64,000 nt of DNA, taken from Granulicella arctica (GTDB lineage: Bacteria > Acidobacteriota > Terriglobia > Terriglobales > Acidobacteriaceae). A program made the position numbers and the translations under genes. The DNA lies in the NCBI RefSeq assembly GCF_025685605.1, contig NZ_JAGTUT010000002.1, forward strand, positions 473,913 through 537,912, written 5' to 3'. The stretch's first letter is position 1; the number at the start of each line of letters is the position of its first letter. This document shows positions 16,110-24,532 of this stretch, one piece after another. The notes under the pieces are model-generated. The model did no database searches. It was not told the DNA's origin and saw only the letters and a program-made list of their open reading frames with translations.

Positions 16110-16373
16110 CTAGTGCGGCTTGCGGTAGCGAATGCTTTCTTTGCCAAGGAAGTATTCGGCGGAGCAGGTGTCGGAGCCGCAGATCATAGCTTCGAGGCCA
16201 GTGTATTGTTGTTTGGTGATGAGCCCGAGGCAGCCGCAGCCTGGGCAGGCCAGGACGGCCCAGTAAGGATTTTTTGCTTCACCCATGTCGCCCGGGTTCT
16301 CCAGCAGAAACATCGTGCCCGGCTCCATCTGCTCCGGGATCCACTCTTCCAGAAACTCCAGCTCCGCTACCAT
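16110..16373 (-). CDS. Small zinc-ribbon-like hypothetical protein
   Basis: An 87-residue protein starting at an ATG with GGGGA five bases upstream. The centre holds CPGCGC (C-x2-C-x-C) and, about 20 residues later, C-G-S-D-T-C, a likely four-cysteine zinc site. The first 35 residues are acidic and rich in Glu and Pro, and the C-terminus is basic. It is convergent with the permease pair and downstream of no obvious operon partner. I do not recognise the family; a structural zinc or nucleic-acid-binding role is possible. Confidence 0.65.
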   Translation of the reverse strand: MVAELEFLEEWIPEQMEPGTMFLLENPGDMGEAKNPYWAVLACPGCGCLGLITKQQYTGLEAMICGSDTCSAEYFLGKESIRYRKPH

Positions 16374-16617
16374 GCCTGTCCCCTTACGTTCGGTTTCGTC
16401 TCACGGTTGGACTCTTGTTCTTGTGTTTGGTGGGTGATGGTGGCGCTCTCCCGGGTCGCACGCGATGCACAGGTTATGGTGCAGAGCATATCGCAGATTG
16501 TGGCTGTGGATTGTCTCGATTTGTGAATATCGGAATCTTGGATGGTTCGTGAGGGAATGCGCCGGACCTTTTTACATTCCCAAACTCCCAAGGTCGGGAG
16601 ATGGGACACCAGGGCTT
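16374..16617. other. Intergenic region, 244 bp
   Basis: Lies between the start of the small zinc-ribbon gene and the stop of the lytic transglycosylase gene, both on the minus strand. It should contain the promoter of the former. No repeat, RNA or supported ORF seen. Confidence 0.3.
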
Positions 16618-18984
16618 CTATTTTGAGGGGTAGAGTTGCCGGTACATCTCGCGGTTGCGCAGGATGGCCTGGACGTACTCGCGGGTCTCTGTGTAGGGGA
16701 TGGACTCCACGAACTCGGGAATGTCTTTGTAGTCGCCGGTGGCCAGCCACGCGCGGATGGGCGTATCGCCGGCGTTGTAGGCGGCGAGGGCGTACTCCTT
16801 CTGGCCGCCGAAGCGGTCGAGGACGAGCTTCAGGTTCATCGTGCCTAGTTGGAGGTTCGTGACCGGGTTGAGAAGCTGGTTCTGGTTGAAGTTCTTCATC
16901 CCCTGCTTCTTGGCCATGGCCTTACCGACAGAGGGTAGAAGCTGCATGAGACCGTAAGCGTTGGCATGGCTCACGACGCCTGCGTTGAACTCGGACTCCT
17001 GCCGGATAAGCGAGGCGACGAGATAGGGGTCGAGGCCGTTCTTCTCCGAGTTGGCGACGAGGTCGGACCAGTAGGGCTGCGGGAAGAGGAGCCGCCAGTA
17101 GATGACGGGGACCTCATCGAAGGGCAGGCCAAAGAAGGAGAGGCCGCTGTGCTTCATGGATTGCAGCGAGCGGGTGTACTCGCCGAAGGAGGCGTAGATC
17201 TCGGCCTGGGCAAGGGCTCCCCACTGGCTGGATGTTGGGCTGGCGAGGATCTCAGGCCCGATGTACTCATTCAACGCGGCGTTAGCGAGGAGCCGGGCGC
17301 GGATGAGGTGTACGTCGTTTTCGGGAAGGTCGCCGGTAAGGTCGGGTATCTCGGGCGGCTTGACGCTGGCGAGGAAGACGGCGGGCTCGGCGGGAGTCTG
17401 CGAGCTAAGAACGGCGAGGCGCTGCCGAGCGAGGATAGCGTAGTAAAAGTTCGGGTAGGCATCCGAAACAGCCTTGTAGTAGTTAACAGCCTGTCCGAAG
17501 TTGTGCTCCTCATCCTCCAGGATGCGCCCGCGCCAGTAGAGGGCGCTGGGGATCTCAGTGCCGCCTTTGAAGGCCTGGATCTGCTCATCCATCAGGCGGG
17601 CTGCGTCGGCATACTTACGCAGTCGGTAGCTCATCCATGCGGCTCGCCAGTGGGCTGACGGGGCATAGGTGCTGTTCGGAAAAAGGTGAACAAGCTGCGA
17701 GTAATCGTTGATAGCGTTGGCAGCGTCGTGCTTGAGGAGGTACATGTTACCGCCGGAATAGAGAGCCTCTTCGAGCCAGCGGCTCTGTGGATAGCGCTGG
17801 ACCATCTGGGCGATGAGGGCATCGTGACCGCTGAGGTTCCCCTCGTTCCGGTCGAGTTCGGAGAAGAGGTAGAACTTCAGGGCGGCGCTGTCGTCGCTGG
17901 TCTCAGGAAGAGCTTCGACCTCGCGGCGATTGAGATGCTTTAGCTTGAGATCACAGACGGCGACGTAAATCTCGAGTCCGTTGCGGTCGGCAGTGCTGAG
18001 GCTGGGGTCATTCTTGCCGATGGAGTGGTAGTCGTCGGAGGCCTCGGCGTAGTGCTTTGCATCGAAGAGTTGGTCGGCGTGGGACTTGCGTTCGGCAGCC
18101 GTAAGCTGGACGCCCATCGCCTGGAGCTGCGTCTTCGACTGGCCAGCCTCATAGCTGAGGGGCAGCGTCAGGTAGATGCTGCGATAGATTGTCGCAGCGT
18201 GGCCGGTGTCGCCGGAGAGCTGGTAGGCGCGGCCAAGGGTGTAACGAAAGTCGCCGTGTGCCGCCTGCGGGGAGCTGGCGAGCGGCTGGAGGACGGTAAG
18301 CGCGCCCTGCGGATTTCCCTGCTGGATGTAGGCGTTGGCGAGCAGGACGGGTGCGTTGGCGACGAAGATGCTGTCCGGATGGCGGTCGGCGAAGTGGTCC
18401 AGAAGTGCGTAGGCGTCGGCTCCGTGGGAGGCCTGTAGAGCAGCCTGCGCGCCGAGATAGTCGGCGTAGTCGTCGAGCGCGTTGCCGGCGGTATTGGCCT
18501 GGCGATAGGCGTTGACGGCATCGGCGTAGCGATGGTCGAGCATGTACGCGTGGCCCAGCGCGAGGTAGGCGGTCGCGGCTCCGTCGCCCGGATGCGAGCG
18601 TCCGTAGCTGAGGACGCCCTCGTACGCTGCGGCAGAGCGTGTCGAGGCAAGCTGCTGAGCCATGGGGCGAAGCTGCGTGGAAGCGATGAAGGCGCTGGTG
18701 AGCTTGCGGCTCTGGGCCGTTGGGGGCGGTAAGGCTACCCTTGAGGCGTGGCGGCCGGGTACGGGCTTGACACCCTTGCCAGCGACTTTCTTGCTTCCGC
18801 GAGTCGATGCGGTGGCCTTATGCGCGGTCTTTGCCGTGGGCTTGGTAGTGGTCTTCTTTGCCGTTGAGGCATGCTTTTTTGTGGCTGATTGGGCCGGGGC
18901 TGCGTGCAGCGGTGCGCCGGAGGCTACAAAAAACGTGGCCAGTCCCAGCAGAACCGTTGTTGTTACGTTGTTCAAGATGCGCAC
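16618..18984 (-). CDS. Slt-like soluble lytic murein transglycosylase with TPR region
   Basis: About 788 residues from a GTG at 18984. A signal peptide (hydrophobic TTVLLGLATFFVASG, cleavage near HAA) is followed by a Lys/Ala/Thr-rich linker (about 30-90) and a long alpha-helical TPR-type superhelix (about 100-600). The C-terminal SLT domain (about 640-770) carries the catalytic Glu in R-Q-E-S-E-F, the GLMQLLPSVG motif and the ALAAYNAG motif. It cleaves glycan strands in the periplasm to make anhydromuropeptides. The open frame extends to 19371, but that part lacks signal-peptide logic and overlaps the divergent sigma gene. It is divergent from an ECF sigma/anti-sigma pair, so control by envelope stress is possible. 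Confidence 0.88.
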   Translation of the reverse strand: MRILNNVTTTVLLGLATFFVASGAPLHAAPAQSATKKHASTAKKTTTKPTAKTAHKATASTRGSKKVAGKGVKPVPGRHASRVALPPPTAQSRKLTSAFIASTQLRPMAQQLASTRSAAAYEGVLSYGRSHPGDGAATAYLALGHAYMLDHRYADAVNAYRQANTAGNALDDYADYLGAQAALQASHGADAYALLDHFADRHPDSIFVANAPVLLANAYIQQGNPQGALTVLQPLASSPQAAHGDFRYTLGRAYQLSGDTGHAATIYRSIYLTLPLSYEAGQSKTQLQAMGVQLTAAERKSHADQLFDAKHYAEASDDYHSIGKNDPSLSTADRNGLEIYVAVCDLKLKHLNRREVEALPETSDDSAALKFYLFSELDRNEGNLSGHDALIAQMVQRYPQSRWLEEALYSGGNMYLLKHDAANAINDYSQLVHLFPNSTYAPSAHWRAAWMSYRLRKYADAARLMDEQIQAFKGGTEIPSALYWRGRILEDEEHNFGQAVNYYKAVSDAYPNFYYAILARQRLAVLSSQTPAEPAVFLASVKPPEIPDLTGDLPENDVHLIRARLLANAALNEYIGPEILASPTSSQWGALAQAEIYASFGEYTRSLQSMKHSGLSFFGLPFDEVPVIYWRLLFPQPYWSDLVANSEKNGLDPYLVASLIRQESEFNAGVVSHANAYGLMQLLPSVGKAMAKKQGMKNFNQNQLLNPVTNLQLGTMNLKLVLDRFGGQKEYALAAYNAGDTPIRAWLATGDYKDIPEFVESIPYTETREYVQAILRNREMYRQLYPSK

Positions 18985-19230
18985 TGTATGTCCAGCTCCT
19001 GATTCCACCCACAGTACGACTGTAAGCTGCATTCCTGACTGATTGGATGCATGCTGACCTTCGGGAACCTTGGCAGGTACACCTTTGTCGGGGGTCGCGA
19101 GAGGAATGTGGACGCCGGCCCTCTTTGCCTGTGAGGTCATAGGCGTTACACTGAGCATGCAGTGTTTGCAACGCAGGCTCCCCTGTAAGGTGTTTGTGTT
19201 CAGGTCTGTGCAAGCGCTGTTTTGACCTCT

Positions 19231-19848
19231 ATGCCTGCTATTCAAGCTCCAGTTACGGAAGAGATTCACCCCGATGTAGCGCTGGTTGCTCGCGCGAAAG
19301 AGGGAGATACGGCTGCGTTCGAGCAGCTGGTGCGGCAGTATGACCGCCAGATCTTCCGCGTCGCACAGCATATTACGCAGAATCGGGAAGACGCTGAAGA
19401 CATTACGCAGGACGCCTTTCTGAAGGCTTACGAGAAGCTGAACCAGTTCCAGGGGAACTCGAAGTTTTCGACCTGGCTGGTGCGCATTGCGGTGAACGAG
19501 AGCCTGATGCGGCTACGCAAGCGGAAGACGAGCCGAACAGTTTCGATGGATGAGGACGTGCAGACGGAAGAGGGGTCGATCCCGCGCGACTTCTCGGAAT
19601 GGCGGCCGAATCCGGAGCAGCAGTACGGGCAGGCGGAGCTGGCGGACATCCTGAAGAAAACTATTCAGGGACTTCCTCCAGGATTCCGAACCGTTTTCAC
19701 TCTCCGTGACATCGAAAACTTATCTACGGAAGAGACCGCCGAGGCGCTCGGGCTGAGCGTTCCGGCTGTCAAATCGAGACTCTTGCGGGCACGACTTCAA
19801 CTCCGCGAACGATTGAGCCGATACTTCCGTCAGAAGAAGGAAGCGTGA
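19231..19848 (+). CDS. ECF (RpoE-like) RNA polymerase sigma factor
   Basis: A 205-residue group 4 sigma factor. Region 2 (about 25-95) includes F-x-x-LV-x-x-YD-x-x-IF, D-A-E-D-I-T-Q-D-A-F-L-K and F-STWL-x-x-IA. Region 4 (about 135-190) includes LPPGFR-TVF-LR and the helix-turn-helix ending VPAVKSRLLRARLQL. The ATG at 19231 is preferred to the TTG at 19222; neither has a clear ribosome site. Three bases after its stop comes a zinc anti-sigma-like protein, the usual partner arrangement. The divergent neighbour is a lytic transglycosylase, a plausible but unproven regulon member. Confidence 0.93.
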   Translation: MPAIQAPVTEEIHPDVALVARAKEGDTAAFEQLVRQYDRQIFRVAQHITQNREDAEDITQDAFLKAYEKLNQFQGNSKFSTWLVRIAVNESLMRLRKRKTSRTVSMDEDVQTEEGSIPRDFSEWRPNPEQQYGQAELADILKKTIQGLPPGFRTVFTLRDIENLSTEETAEALGLSVPAVKSRLLRARLQLRERLSRYFRQKKEA

Positions 19849-19851
19849 TCC

Positions 19852-20088
19852 ATGACGTGCACCGATTTTCTCTCTAAGCTGACGGATTATTTCGACGGGC
19901 AGATCGACGCCGCACTGATGGTGGAAGTGAAGACGCACATCGCCGAATGCCACCACTGCGAGGTGGTGCTGGATACGACGAAGCAAACAATCGCCTTCTA
20001 TAAAGACAGTGAAGTGTACGAGTTCTCCCCTGAGCTCCGGGATCGTATGCACAATGCCATCATGAAGAAATGTCAGCCAGCCAAGTAA
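19852..20088 (+). CDS. Zinc-binding anti-sigma factor (ZAS-like)
   Basis: A 78-residue protein with the H-x3-C-x2-C core (HIAECHHC) near residues 29-36 plus an N-terminal Cys in MTCTDFL, the signature of zinc-binding anti-sigma domains that hold ECF factors inactive. Unlike many relatives it has no transmembrane segment, so it should be a soluble cytoplasmic switch, possibly redox-sensitive through its cysteines. It starts 3 bp after the sigma-factor stop, so the two are cotranscribed and probably coupled. Confidence 0.88.
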   Translation: MTCTDFLSKLTDYFDGQIDAALMVEVKTHIAECHHCEVVLDTTKQTIAFYKDSEVYEFSPELRDRMHNAIMKKCQPAK

Positions 20089-20109
20089 GCGTTTTTTAAC
20101 CTCGCTATC

Positions 20110-20280
20110 TTACCGGGCTAGATGCCGAACGCCGAAGACCACTGCGCCGAGAAACCCCAGGACGACCGCGATAAGTAGAGCGCCAATGAACAGGTTGGCG
20201 AGGCGCTTCTTTTCGGGGCTGGGCTGCGTGATGCCGAAGGTCATGATGAAGCTGTGAACGATACGGTCCAGCCATTCCAT
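20110..20280 (-). CDS. 56-residue single-helix membrane peptide
   Basis: A short ORF: ATG at 20280, stop TAA at 20112-20110. A basic amphipathic N-terminal half (MEWLDRIVHSFIMTFG, then SPEKKRLANL) is followed by one hydrophobic helix (about 30-51, FIGALLIAVVLGFLGAVVFG) and a short basic tail. The clean hydrophobic segment in this frame, compared with the disordered products of the other frames, argues that it is real. It is convergent with the anti-sigma gene and divergent from the TPR gene at 20383. Family unknown. Confidence 0.55.
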   Translation of the reverse strand: MEWLDRIVHSFIMTFGITQPSPEKKRLANLFIGALLIAVVLGFLGAVVFGVRHLAR

Positions 20281-20382
20281 GCATGGATTCTACGCCCTTA
20301 GAAACAAGGGAGTTGCTCGCTTGGACCTCCTTTGTCGTGACGTTCAACAGGCGACCACGATGCAGTACACTGGCATCTTGTA

Positions 20383-21408
20383 ATGGTCACTTCGCTTCCA
20401 GGAATCAACGTATTGCAGAGACAGAGAGCTCTGCCGCTCGGCTGCCTGTTAGCCCTCCTTTGTGTCGGGCGCGGCTTGCTGGGCCAGCAAACTCCGGTCG
20501 AGACACCGGCTCCTGCGAAGGTTACCGCTCCCGTAGTCGATGTTTCGGCACCGTTGGCTGAGGCGCGGCGGATGCTCGGCGCGGCAGACTACGCCGGAGC
20601 AGACCGCGCACTGCGGACGATCCTGCTAACGGCTCCCGACTCCCCCGACGCTCACTTCATGCTCGGCTTCGCCCTGCTGCACGAGGCGCAGCCTACAGAA
20701 TCGCTCGCGGAATATACACAGGGAGCGAAGTTTCGCGACCCCGCTGCGGAAGAGCTGATCGGTGTGGCCTCCGACTATATTCTGCTGAAGGACTACGCGG
20801 ATGCGGAGAAGTGGCTGGTGGTGGCGGCGAAGCGCTCCCCCGAACGGCCCATCACTTGGTACCTGCTGGGCCGGACGCAGTACAACCTGAATCACTGGGC
20901 CGATGCCGAGCACTCCTTCACGACGTGCTTGCGGCTTGATCCGCATCATCTGCGGGCGGAGTACAACCTCGGGCTCGTCTACGAGGCGCAACAGAAACCG
21001 GAGTTGGCGCTTGCAGCATATAAGGCCGCGATCGCGTGGCAGGAGACTGCGCCGGTCAAGGACCTGCAGCCGTATCTTGACGAAGGCATCCTCCTGCGGC
21101 AGCAAGGAAAGCTCGCTGAAGCGCTGCCCGTCCTCTTGATTGCGGCTGGTGGAGGCTCGCACAATCCACTGGCGCACCAGGAGCTTGGGCTCGCCTATGA
21201 GCAACTGGGGAAGTATGACGAAGCTGTAGGTGAGCTGAAGGCGGCAATCGCGTTGGCTCCGAAGGTTGAGGCGCTTCACTTCTTTCTCGGGCGCATGTAC
21301 CGCAAAGCTGGCAAGAAGGATGAAGCCGCGCAGGAGTTTGCAGAGGCCGCAAGGCTTTCAGGAACAAAGAGCGATGCGGCGGTACCGAATCTCGACGTGA
21401 CGGAGTAG
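20383..21408 (+). CDS. Secreted TPR-repeat protein
   Basis: A 341-residue protein. The N-terminal hydrophobic segment (LGCLLALLCVGRGLLGQ, about 20-37) looks like a signal sequence, possibly a lipoprotein-like one at LLCV. After a Pro/Thr-rich linker, about seven TPR units span 60-325 (A-x-x-x-LG-x-A-Y-x-x-x-G-x-x-x-EA patterns). It probably acts as a periplasmic or membrane-attached scaffold. It precedes the Tat-exported sugar-isomerase-like gene by 43 bp on the same strand, so cotranscription is likely. Specific function unknown. Confidence 0.8.
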   Translation: MVTSLPGINVLQRQRALPLGCLLALLCVGRGLLGQQTPVETPAPAKVTAPVVDVSAPLAEARRMLGAADYAGADRALRTILLTAPDSPDAHFMLGFALLHEAQPTESLAEYTQGAKFRDPAAEELIGVASDYILLKDYADAEKWLVVAAKRSPERPITWYLLGRTQYNLNHWADAEHSFTTCLRLDPHHLRAEYNLGLVYEAQQKPELALAAYKAAIAWQETAPVKDLQPYLDEGILLRQQGKLAEALPVLLIAAGGGSHNPLAHQELGLAYEQLGKYDEAVGELKAAIALAPKVEALHFFLGRMYRKAGKKDEAAQEFAEAARLSGTKSDAAVPNLDVTE

Positions 21409-21451
21409 TCTTCTCTCGCGGACTACAGGTGTATCTCGGAGGAGTTGAAGA

Positions 21452-22327
21452 ATGGCTTTGATCGACCGTCGTAGGTTTGTTGGAGGTGCGCTCGCAGGTG
21501 CGGCTGCCTCCGTCGTGGCACAGGGTGAGCAGCAGAAGCCAGCACTTCCTGCCGCTGCTCCCGTCTCTACCTCAAAGATTCGGCAGTCCGTGTCGCGGTG
21601 GTGCTATCAGAAGATGTCGCTCGACGAACTGTGCAAGAACTCAGCCGAGATCGGGCTGGTTGCCATCGACCTGCTACAGCCGGAGGAGTTTGAAGTTCCA
21701 GCAAGGTACGGACTCATCAGCAGTATGGGCTACGCAAGCGCCGGGACGATCAACAAGGGCCTGAACCGGCTGGAAAACCACGCCGAGATCGAGGCCGGCC
21801 TGAGGAAGTTTGTTCCTCTGGCTGCGAAGACTGGCACGCCCAACGTCATCACCTTCTCCGGACAGCGAAAGGGAATGTCCGATGAAGAGGGTGCGCGGAA
21901 TACGGTGATCGGGCTCAACCGGGTCAAGTCCATTATGGAAGACCATGGCGTGACGCTGGTCCTGGAGTTGCTGAACAGCAAGGTCAACCATCCTGACTAT
22001 ATGGCCGATCACGTGGCGTGGGGCGTCAAGGTGTGCGAACAGGTTGATTCGCCAAAGATCAAGCTGCTGAATGACATCTACCACATGCAGATTATGGAAG
22101 GCGACCTGATCGCGACCATCCAGAAGAATGCGAAGTGGATGGGCCACTTCCATACGGGCGGCGTCCCGGGCCGGCACGAGCTCAACGACACGCAGGAGGT
22201 GAACTGGGCAGGCGTGATGCGAGGCATCCAGGCAACCGGGTATACGGGCTTTGTCGCGCACGAATTCCTGCCGACCGGCGACCCTATGACCTCGCTGCGC
22301 GAGGCATACCGGATCTGTGCAGTCTAA
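21452..22327 (+). CDS. Tat-exported hydroxypyruvate isomerase-like TIM-barrel protein
   Basis: A 291-residue xylose-isomerase-like TIM barrel of the hydroxypyruvate isomerase family. The N-terminus DRRRFVGGALAGAAASVVA is a twin-arginine signal, so the folded protein is exported. Probable metal ligands are the Glu in LVLELLNSK (near 167), Asp in LNDIYHMQ (near 209), His in HFHTGGVPGR (near 228) and Glu in AHEFLPTGDP (near 269). GGAGTTG lies six bases before the ATG. Cytoplasmic relatives interconvert hydroxypyruvate and tartronate semialdehyde. Exported members are common in Acidobacteria and Planctomycetes, with unproven sugar substrates. It lies upstream of rpsA by 71 bp. Confidence 0.85.
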   Translation: MALIDRRRFVGGALAGAAASVVAQGEQQKPALPAAAPVSTSKIRQSVSRWCYQKMSLDELCKNSAEIGLVAIDLLQPEEFEVPARYGLISSMGYASAGTINKGLNRLENHAEIEAGLRKFVPLAAKTGTPNVITFSGQRKGMSDEEGARNTVIGLNRVKSIMEDHGVTLVLELLNSKVNHPDYMADHVAWGVKVCEQVDSPKIKLLNDIYHMQIMEGDLIATIQKNAKWMGHFHTGGVPGRHELNDTQEVNWAGVMRGIQATGYTGFVAHEFLPTGDPMTSLREAYRICAV

Positions 22328-22398
22328 GTAACACAACTTGGGGCCACGGCTGCGGTGATATGCTAACCGGATTCGACTCACGGTGAGGCTGCATCTTC

Positions 22399-24096
22399 AT
22401 GGCAAACGAAACTCCTTTGGAAACAGGCACGGGCGCGGAAGTAGACGAAACGGAACAGGACCAGAGCTTCGGCGAGTTGCTGTCGCAGTATGAGCGCGAC
22501 CACTCGCACCGGACCGGCGAGGGCAGCAAGCAGCTCAAGGGAACGGTCGTGTCCGTGACGGCAGATTCCGTCTTTGTCGACATCGGCTACAAGACTGAGG
22601 GCGTTCTGCCGCTTGGCGCGTTCGCCAGCGAAAAAGAGCCAATCAAGCCGGGCGACTCCCTGCTCGTCTCGGTCAAAGGCCGGAACGAAGAGGGCTACTA
22701 CGAACTGACCAAGCTGAAGGTCGAGCAGCCCAAGGATTGGGAGTCGCTCGAAGAGGCGTTCGCCGCAAAGGCCGTCGTCTCCGGCACCGTCACGGCGATG
22801 GTCAAGGGTGGCTTCTCGGTCGACGTTGGCGTGCGGGCGTTCATGCCTGCGTCGCGCAGCGGTGTTCGCGAGGCCGCGGAGATGGAGAAACTGGTCGGGC
22901 AGGAGATTCGCTGCCGCATCACCAAGCTCGACGTTGAGGACGAGGATGTCGTCGTCGACCGGCGCTCAGTCGTTGAAGAGGACGAGCGGTCGACCAAAGA
23001 GCAGCGCTTCGGCGAAGTGAAGGAAGGCGAGACGGTCTCGGGAACGATCCGCAGCCTGGCGAGCTATGGCGCGTTTGTCGATCTCGGCGGCGTCGACGGT
23101 CTACTTCATATCGGCGAAATCTCCTGGGCTCGCGTGGAAAAGCCCGAGGATGTGCTGACAGTCGGGCAGGAAGTCGCGGTCAAGGTGCTCAAGATCGATC
23201 CGGCGAGCAAGCGGATTTCGCTGTCGATGAAGCAGCTTCTGCCTCATCCGTGGGACGCAGTCGCGGAAAAGTACACGCAGGGCGAGCGGGTGCGCGGCGT
23301 CGTCACGCGAACGGCGGATTTCGGCGCGTTTGTGGAGCTTGAGCCGGGCATCGAGGGGATGATTCACCTCTCCGAGATGTCGTGGGCGAAGAAGGTTCGC
23401 AAGGCCGACGACATGGTGAAGGTCGGCGAGTCGGTCGAGGTGGTCATCCTCGGGATCAGTGTGCCGGAGCGGCGGATGTCGCTTGGCCTGAAGCAGACGC
23501 TAGGCGACCCATGGGTCGAGGGTGCGGAGAAGTACGGCGTTGGCTCGGTGGTCGAGGGTCCGGTGGTCAGCTTTACGAAATTCGGCGCGTTCGTGCAGGT
23601 GGCCGAGGGCGTCGAGGGCATGGTCCACATCAGCGAGATTACGGCGGAGAAGCGACTGAACCATCCGCAGGACGTGCTGCGCACGGGCGAGATCGTCAAG
23701 GCGAAGGTGCTGGAGTTCGACAAGGAAAAACGGCAGCTCAAGCTAAGCATTAAGCAGATGGTGCCAACCGGACTGGATGAATTTCTGGCCGAGCATCAGG
23801 TCGGCGACTTGGTGACCGGACGCATCGTTGAAGTGAACGGCGAGCGCGGGCGTGTGGAGCTTGGTGAGGGCGTCTTCGCGTCGTGCCGCATCGTGGAAGC
23901 GGCTCCCGCAGCCGAGGCGACCTCAGGTGGTGCGCTCGATCTTTCGTCGCTTACCTCCTTGCTGAACGCCAAGTGGAAGGGTGCGTCGACCTCAAGCGCC
24001 CCGAAATCAGAAGCCGTCAAAGCCGGACAGATCCGAAGCTTCAAGATCATCACCCTGAACCCGGAAACAAAAGAAATCGCCTTGGAGCTGGCCTAG
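22399..24096 (+). CDS. rpsA: 30S ribosomal protein S1
   Basis: A 565-residue S1 protein with six OB-fold S1 motifs starting near residues 47, 132, 215, 300, 385 and 480. The third to fifth are the most canonical (G-x-V-x-x-x-x-x-F-G-A-F-V-x-L then H-x-S-E-(I/M)-S). It binds mRNA on the small ribosomal subunit and helps start translation. The sixth motif is degenerate (GRIVEVNGERGRVELGEGV) and is followed by a Ser/Ala linker and a short conserved end (SFKIITLNPETKEIALELA). The start has a weak GAGG upstream (GGTGAGG, 22382-22388). Confidence 0.93.
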   Translation: MANETPLETGTGAEVDETEQDQSFGELLSQYERDHSHRTGEGSKQLKGTVVSVTADSVFVDIGYKTEGVLPLGAFASEKEPIKPGDSLLVSVKGRNEEGYYELTKLKVEQPKDWESLEEAFAAKAVVSGTVTAMVKGGFSVDVGVRAFMPASRSGVREAAEMEKLVGQEIRCRITKLDVEDEDVVVDRRSVVEEDERSTKEQRFGEVKEGETVSGTIRSLASYGAFVDLGGVDGLLHIGEISWARVEKPEDVLTVGQEVAVKVLKIDPASKRISLSMKQLLPHPWDAVAEKYTQGERVRGVVTRTADFGAFVELEPGIEGMIHLSEMSWAKKVRKADDMVKVGESVEVVILGISVPERRMSLGLKQTLGDPWVEGAEKYGVGSVVEGPVVSFTKFGAFVQVAEGVEGMVHISEITAEKRLNHPQDVLRTGEIVKAKVLEFDKEKRQLKLSIKQMVPTGLDEFLAEHQVGDLVTGRIVEVNGERGRVELGEGVFASCRIVEAAPAAEATSGGALDLSSLTSLLNAKWKGASTSSAPKSEAVKAGQIRSFKIITLNPETKEIALELA

Positions 24097-24307
24097 AAAA
24101 CCTCTGGCGAGATCTCGTGTCGTTAAGAGGTATGAAGTCCCGCCTCGTTATGCGCTGAGATCCTGTCTCGTTAAGGGCACGGCTTCAGCAGTGCCCCAAG
24201 CTATTCTTCGCAACACGGATTCAGCCACTAGGTCCGTTTCGTCCAGTTCGCACATCATCGAACTGGCCCGGAACCCTCCTAGCGAGCAGCCACAACCGAC
24301 CGGGTGC

Positions 24308-24342
24308 CCCATCCTTCCGTAGCCCTATCGCGGAAGGGTGGG
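24308..24342. repeat. REP-like palindrome, copy 2
   Basis: CCCATCCTTCCG (24308-24319) pairs with CGGAAGGGTGGG (24331-24342), with one T-G wobble and an 11-base loop. The arms match the palindrome at 16047-16081, and the next bases (GACC/GATC side) are similar too, so the two are members of one dispersed family. Confidence 0.6.
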
Positions 24343-24387
24343 ACCGTACAGCCCCACATTTCCGTGCTCACAAAGTTGACAAATGCG

Positions 24388-24435
24388 ACCCTCCGCGACC
24401 GGGGTTCGCGGTATCAGGCCCAAAAAGCGGAGGGT
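24388..24435. repeat. Nested inverted repeat
   Basis: Outer arms ACCCTCCGC (24388-24396) and GCGGAGGGT (24427-24435) enclose an inner stem CCGCGA (24393-24398) with TCGCGG (24406-24411). The two overlap by a few bases, so they are alternative folds rather than one structure. Possible bidirectional terminator or switch-like element; no function is evident. Confidence 0.4.
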
Positions 24436-24532
24436 ACCTTGTACCGGGAAGTACGGACCTAACACCCCTGTTTAGAAGACTTTGGTGCTTTAGGTACGGG
24501 GGGGGGTGGGGTACCCCCACGCAACCCAAAAA

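Larger units (their letters stand above)
24097..24532. other. Structured intergenic region, 436 bp
   Basis: Lies between convergent rpsA and the GH20 gene. No gene is supported, but it is dense in palindromes: CGAGATCTCG at 24108-24117, an imperfect direct repeat around GAGATC...TCGTTAAG at about 24110 and 24157, the REP-like element at 24308-24342, a nested stem at 24388-24435, and a nine-G run (24498-24506) followed by GGGGTACCCC (24508-24517). Any of these could terminate transcription from both sides. A small structured RNA is possible but unsupported. Confidence 0.45.

Noticed and set aside
15893..16147. An 84-residue minus-strand ORF after the permease pair
   Set aside because: No ribosome site, crosses the REP-like hairpin and overlaps the better-supported zinc-ribbon gene.
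16618..19371. A 917-residue form of the lytic transglycosylase
   Set aside because: It would bury the signal peptide 130 residues in and run through the divergent sigma-factor start. The GTG at 18984 right before the signal peptide is preferred.
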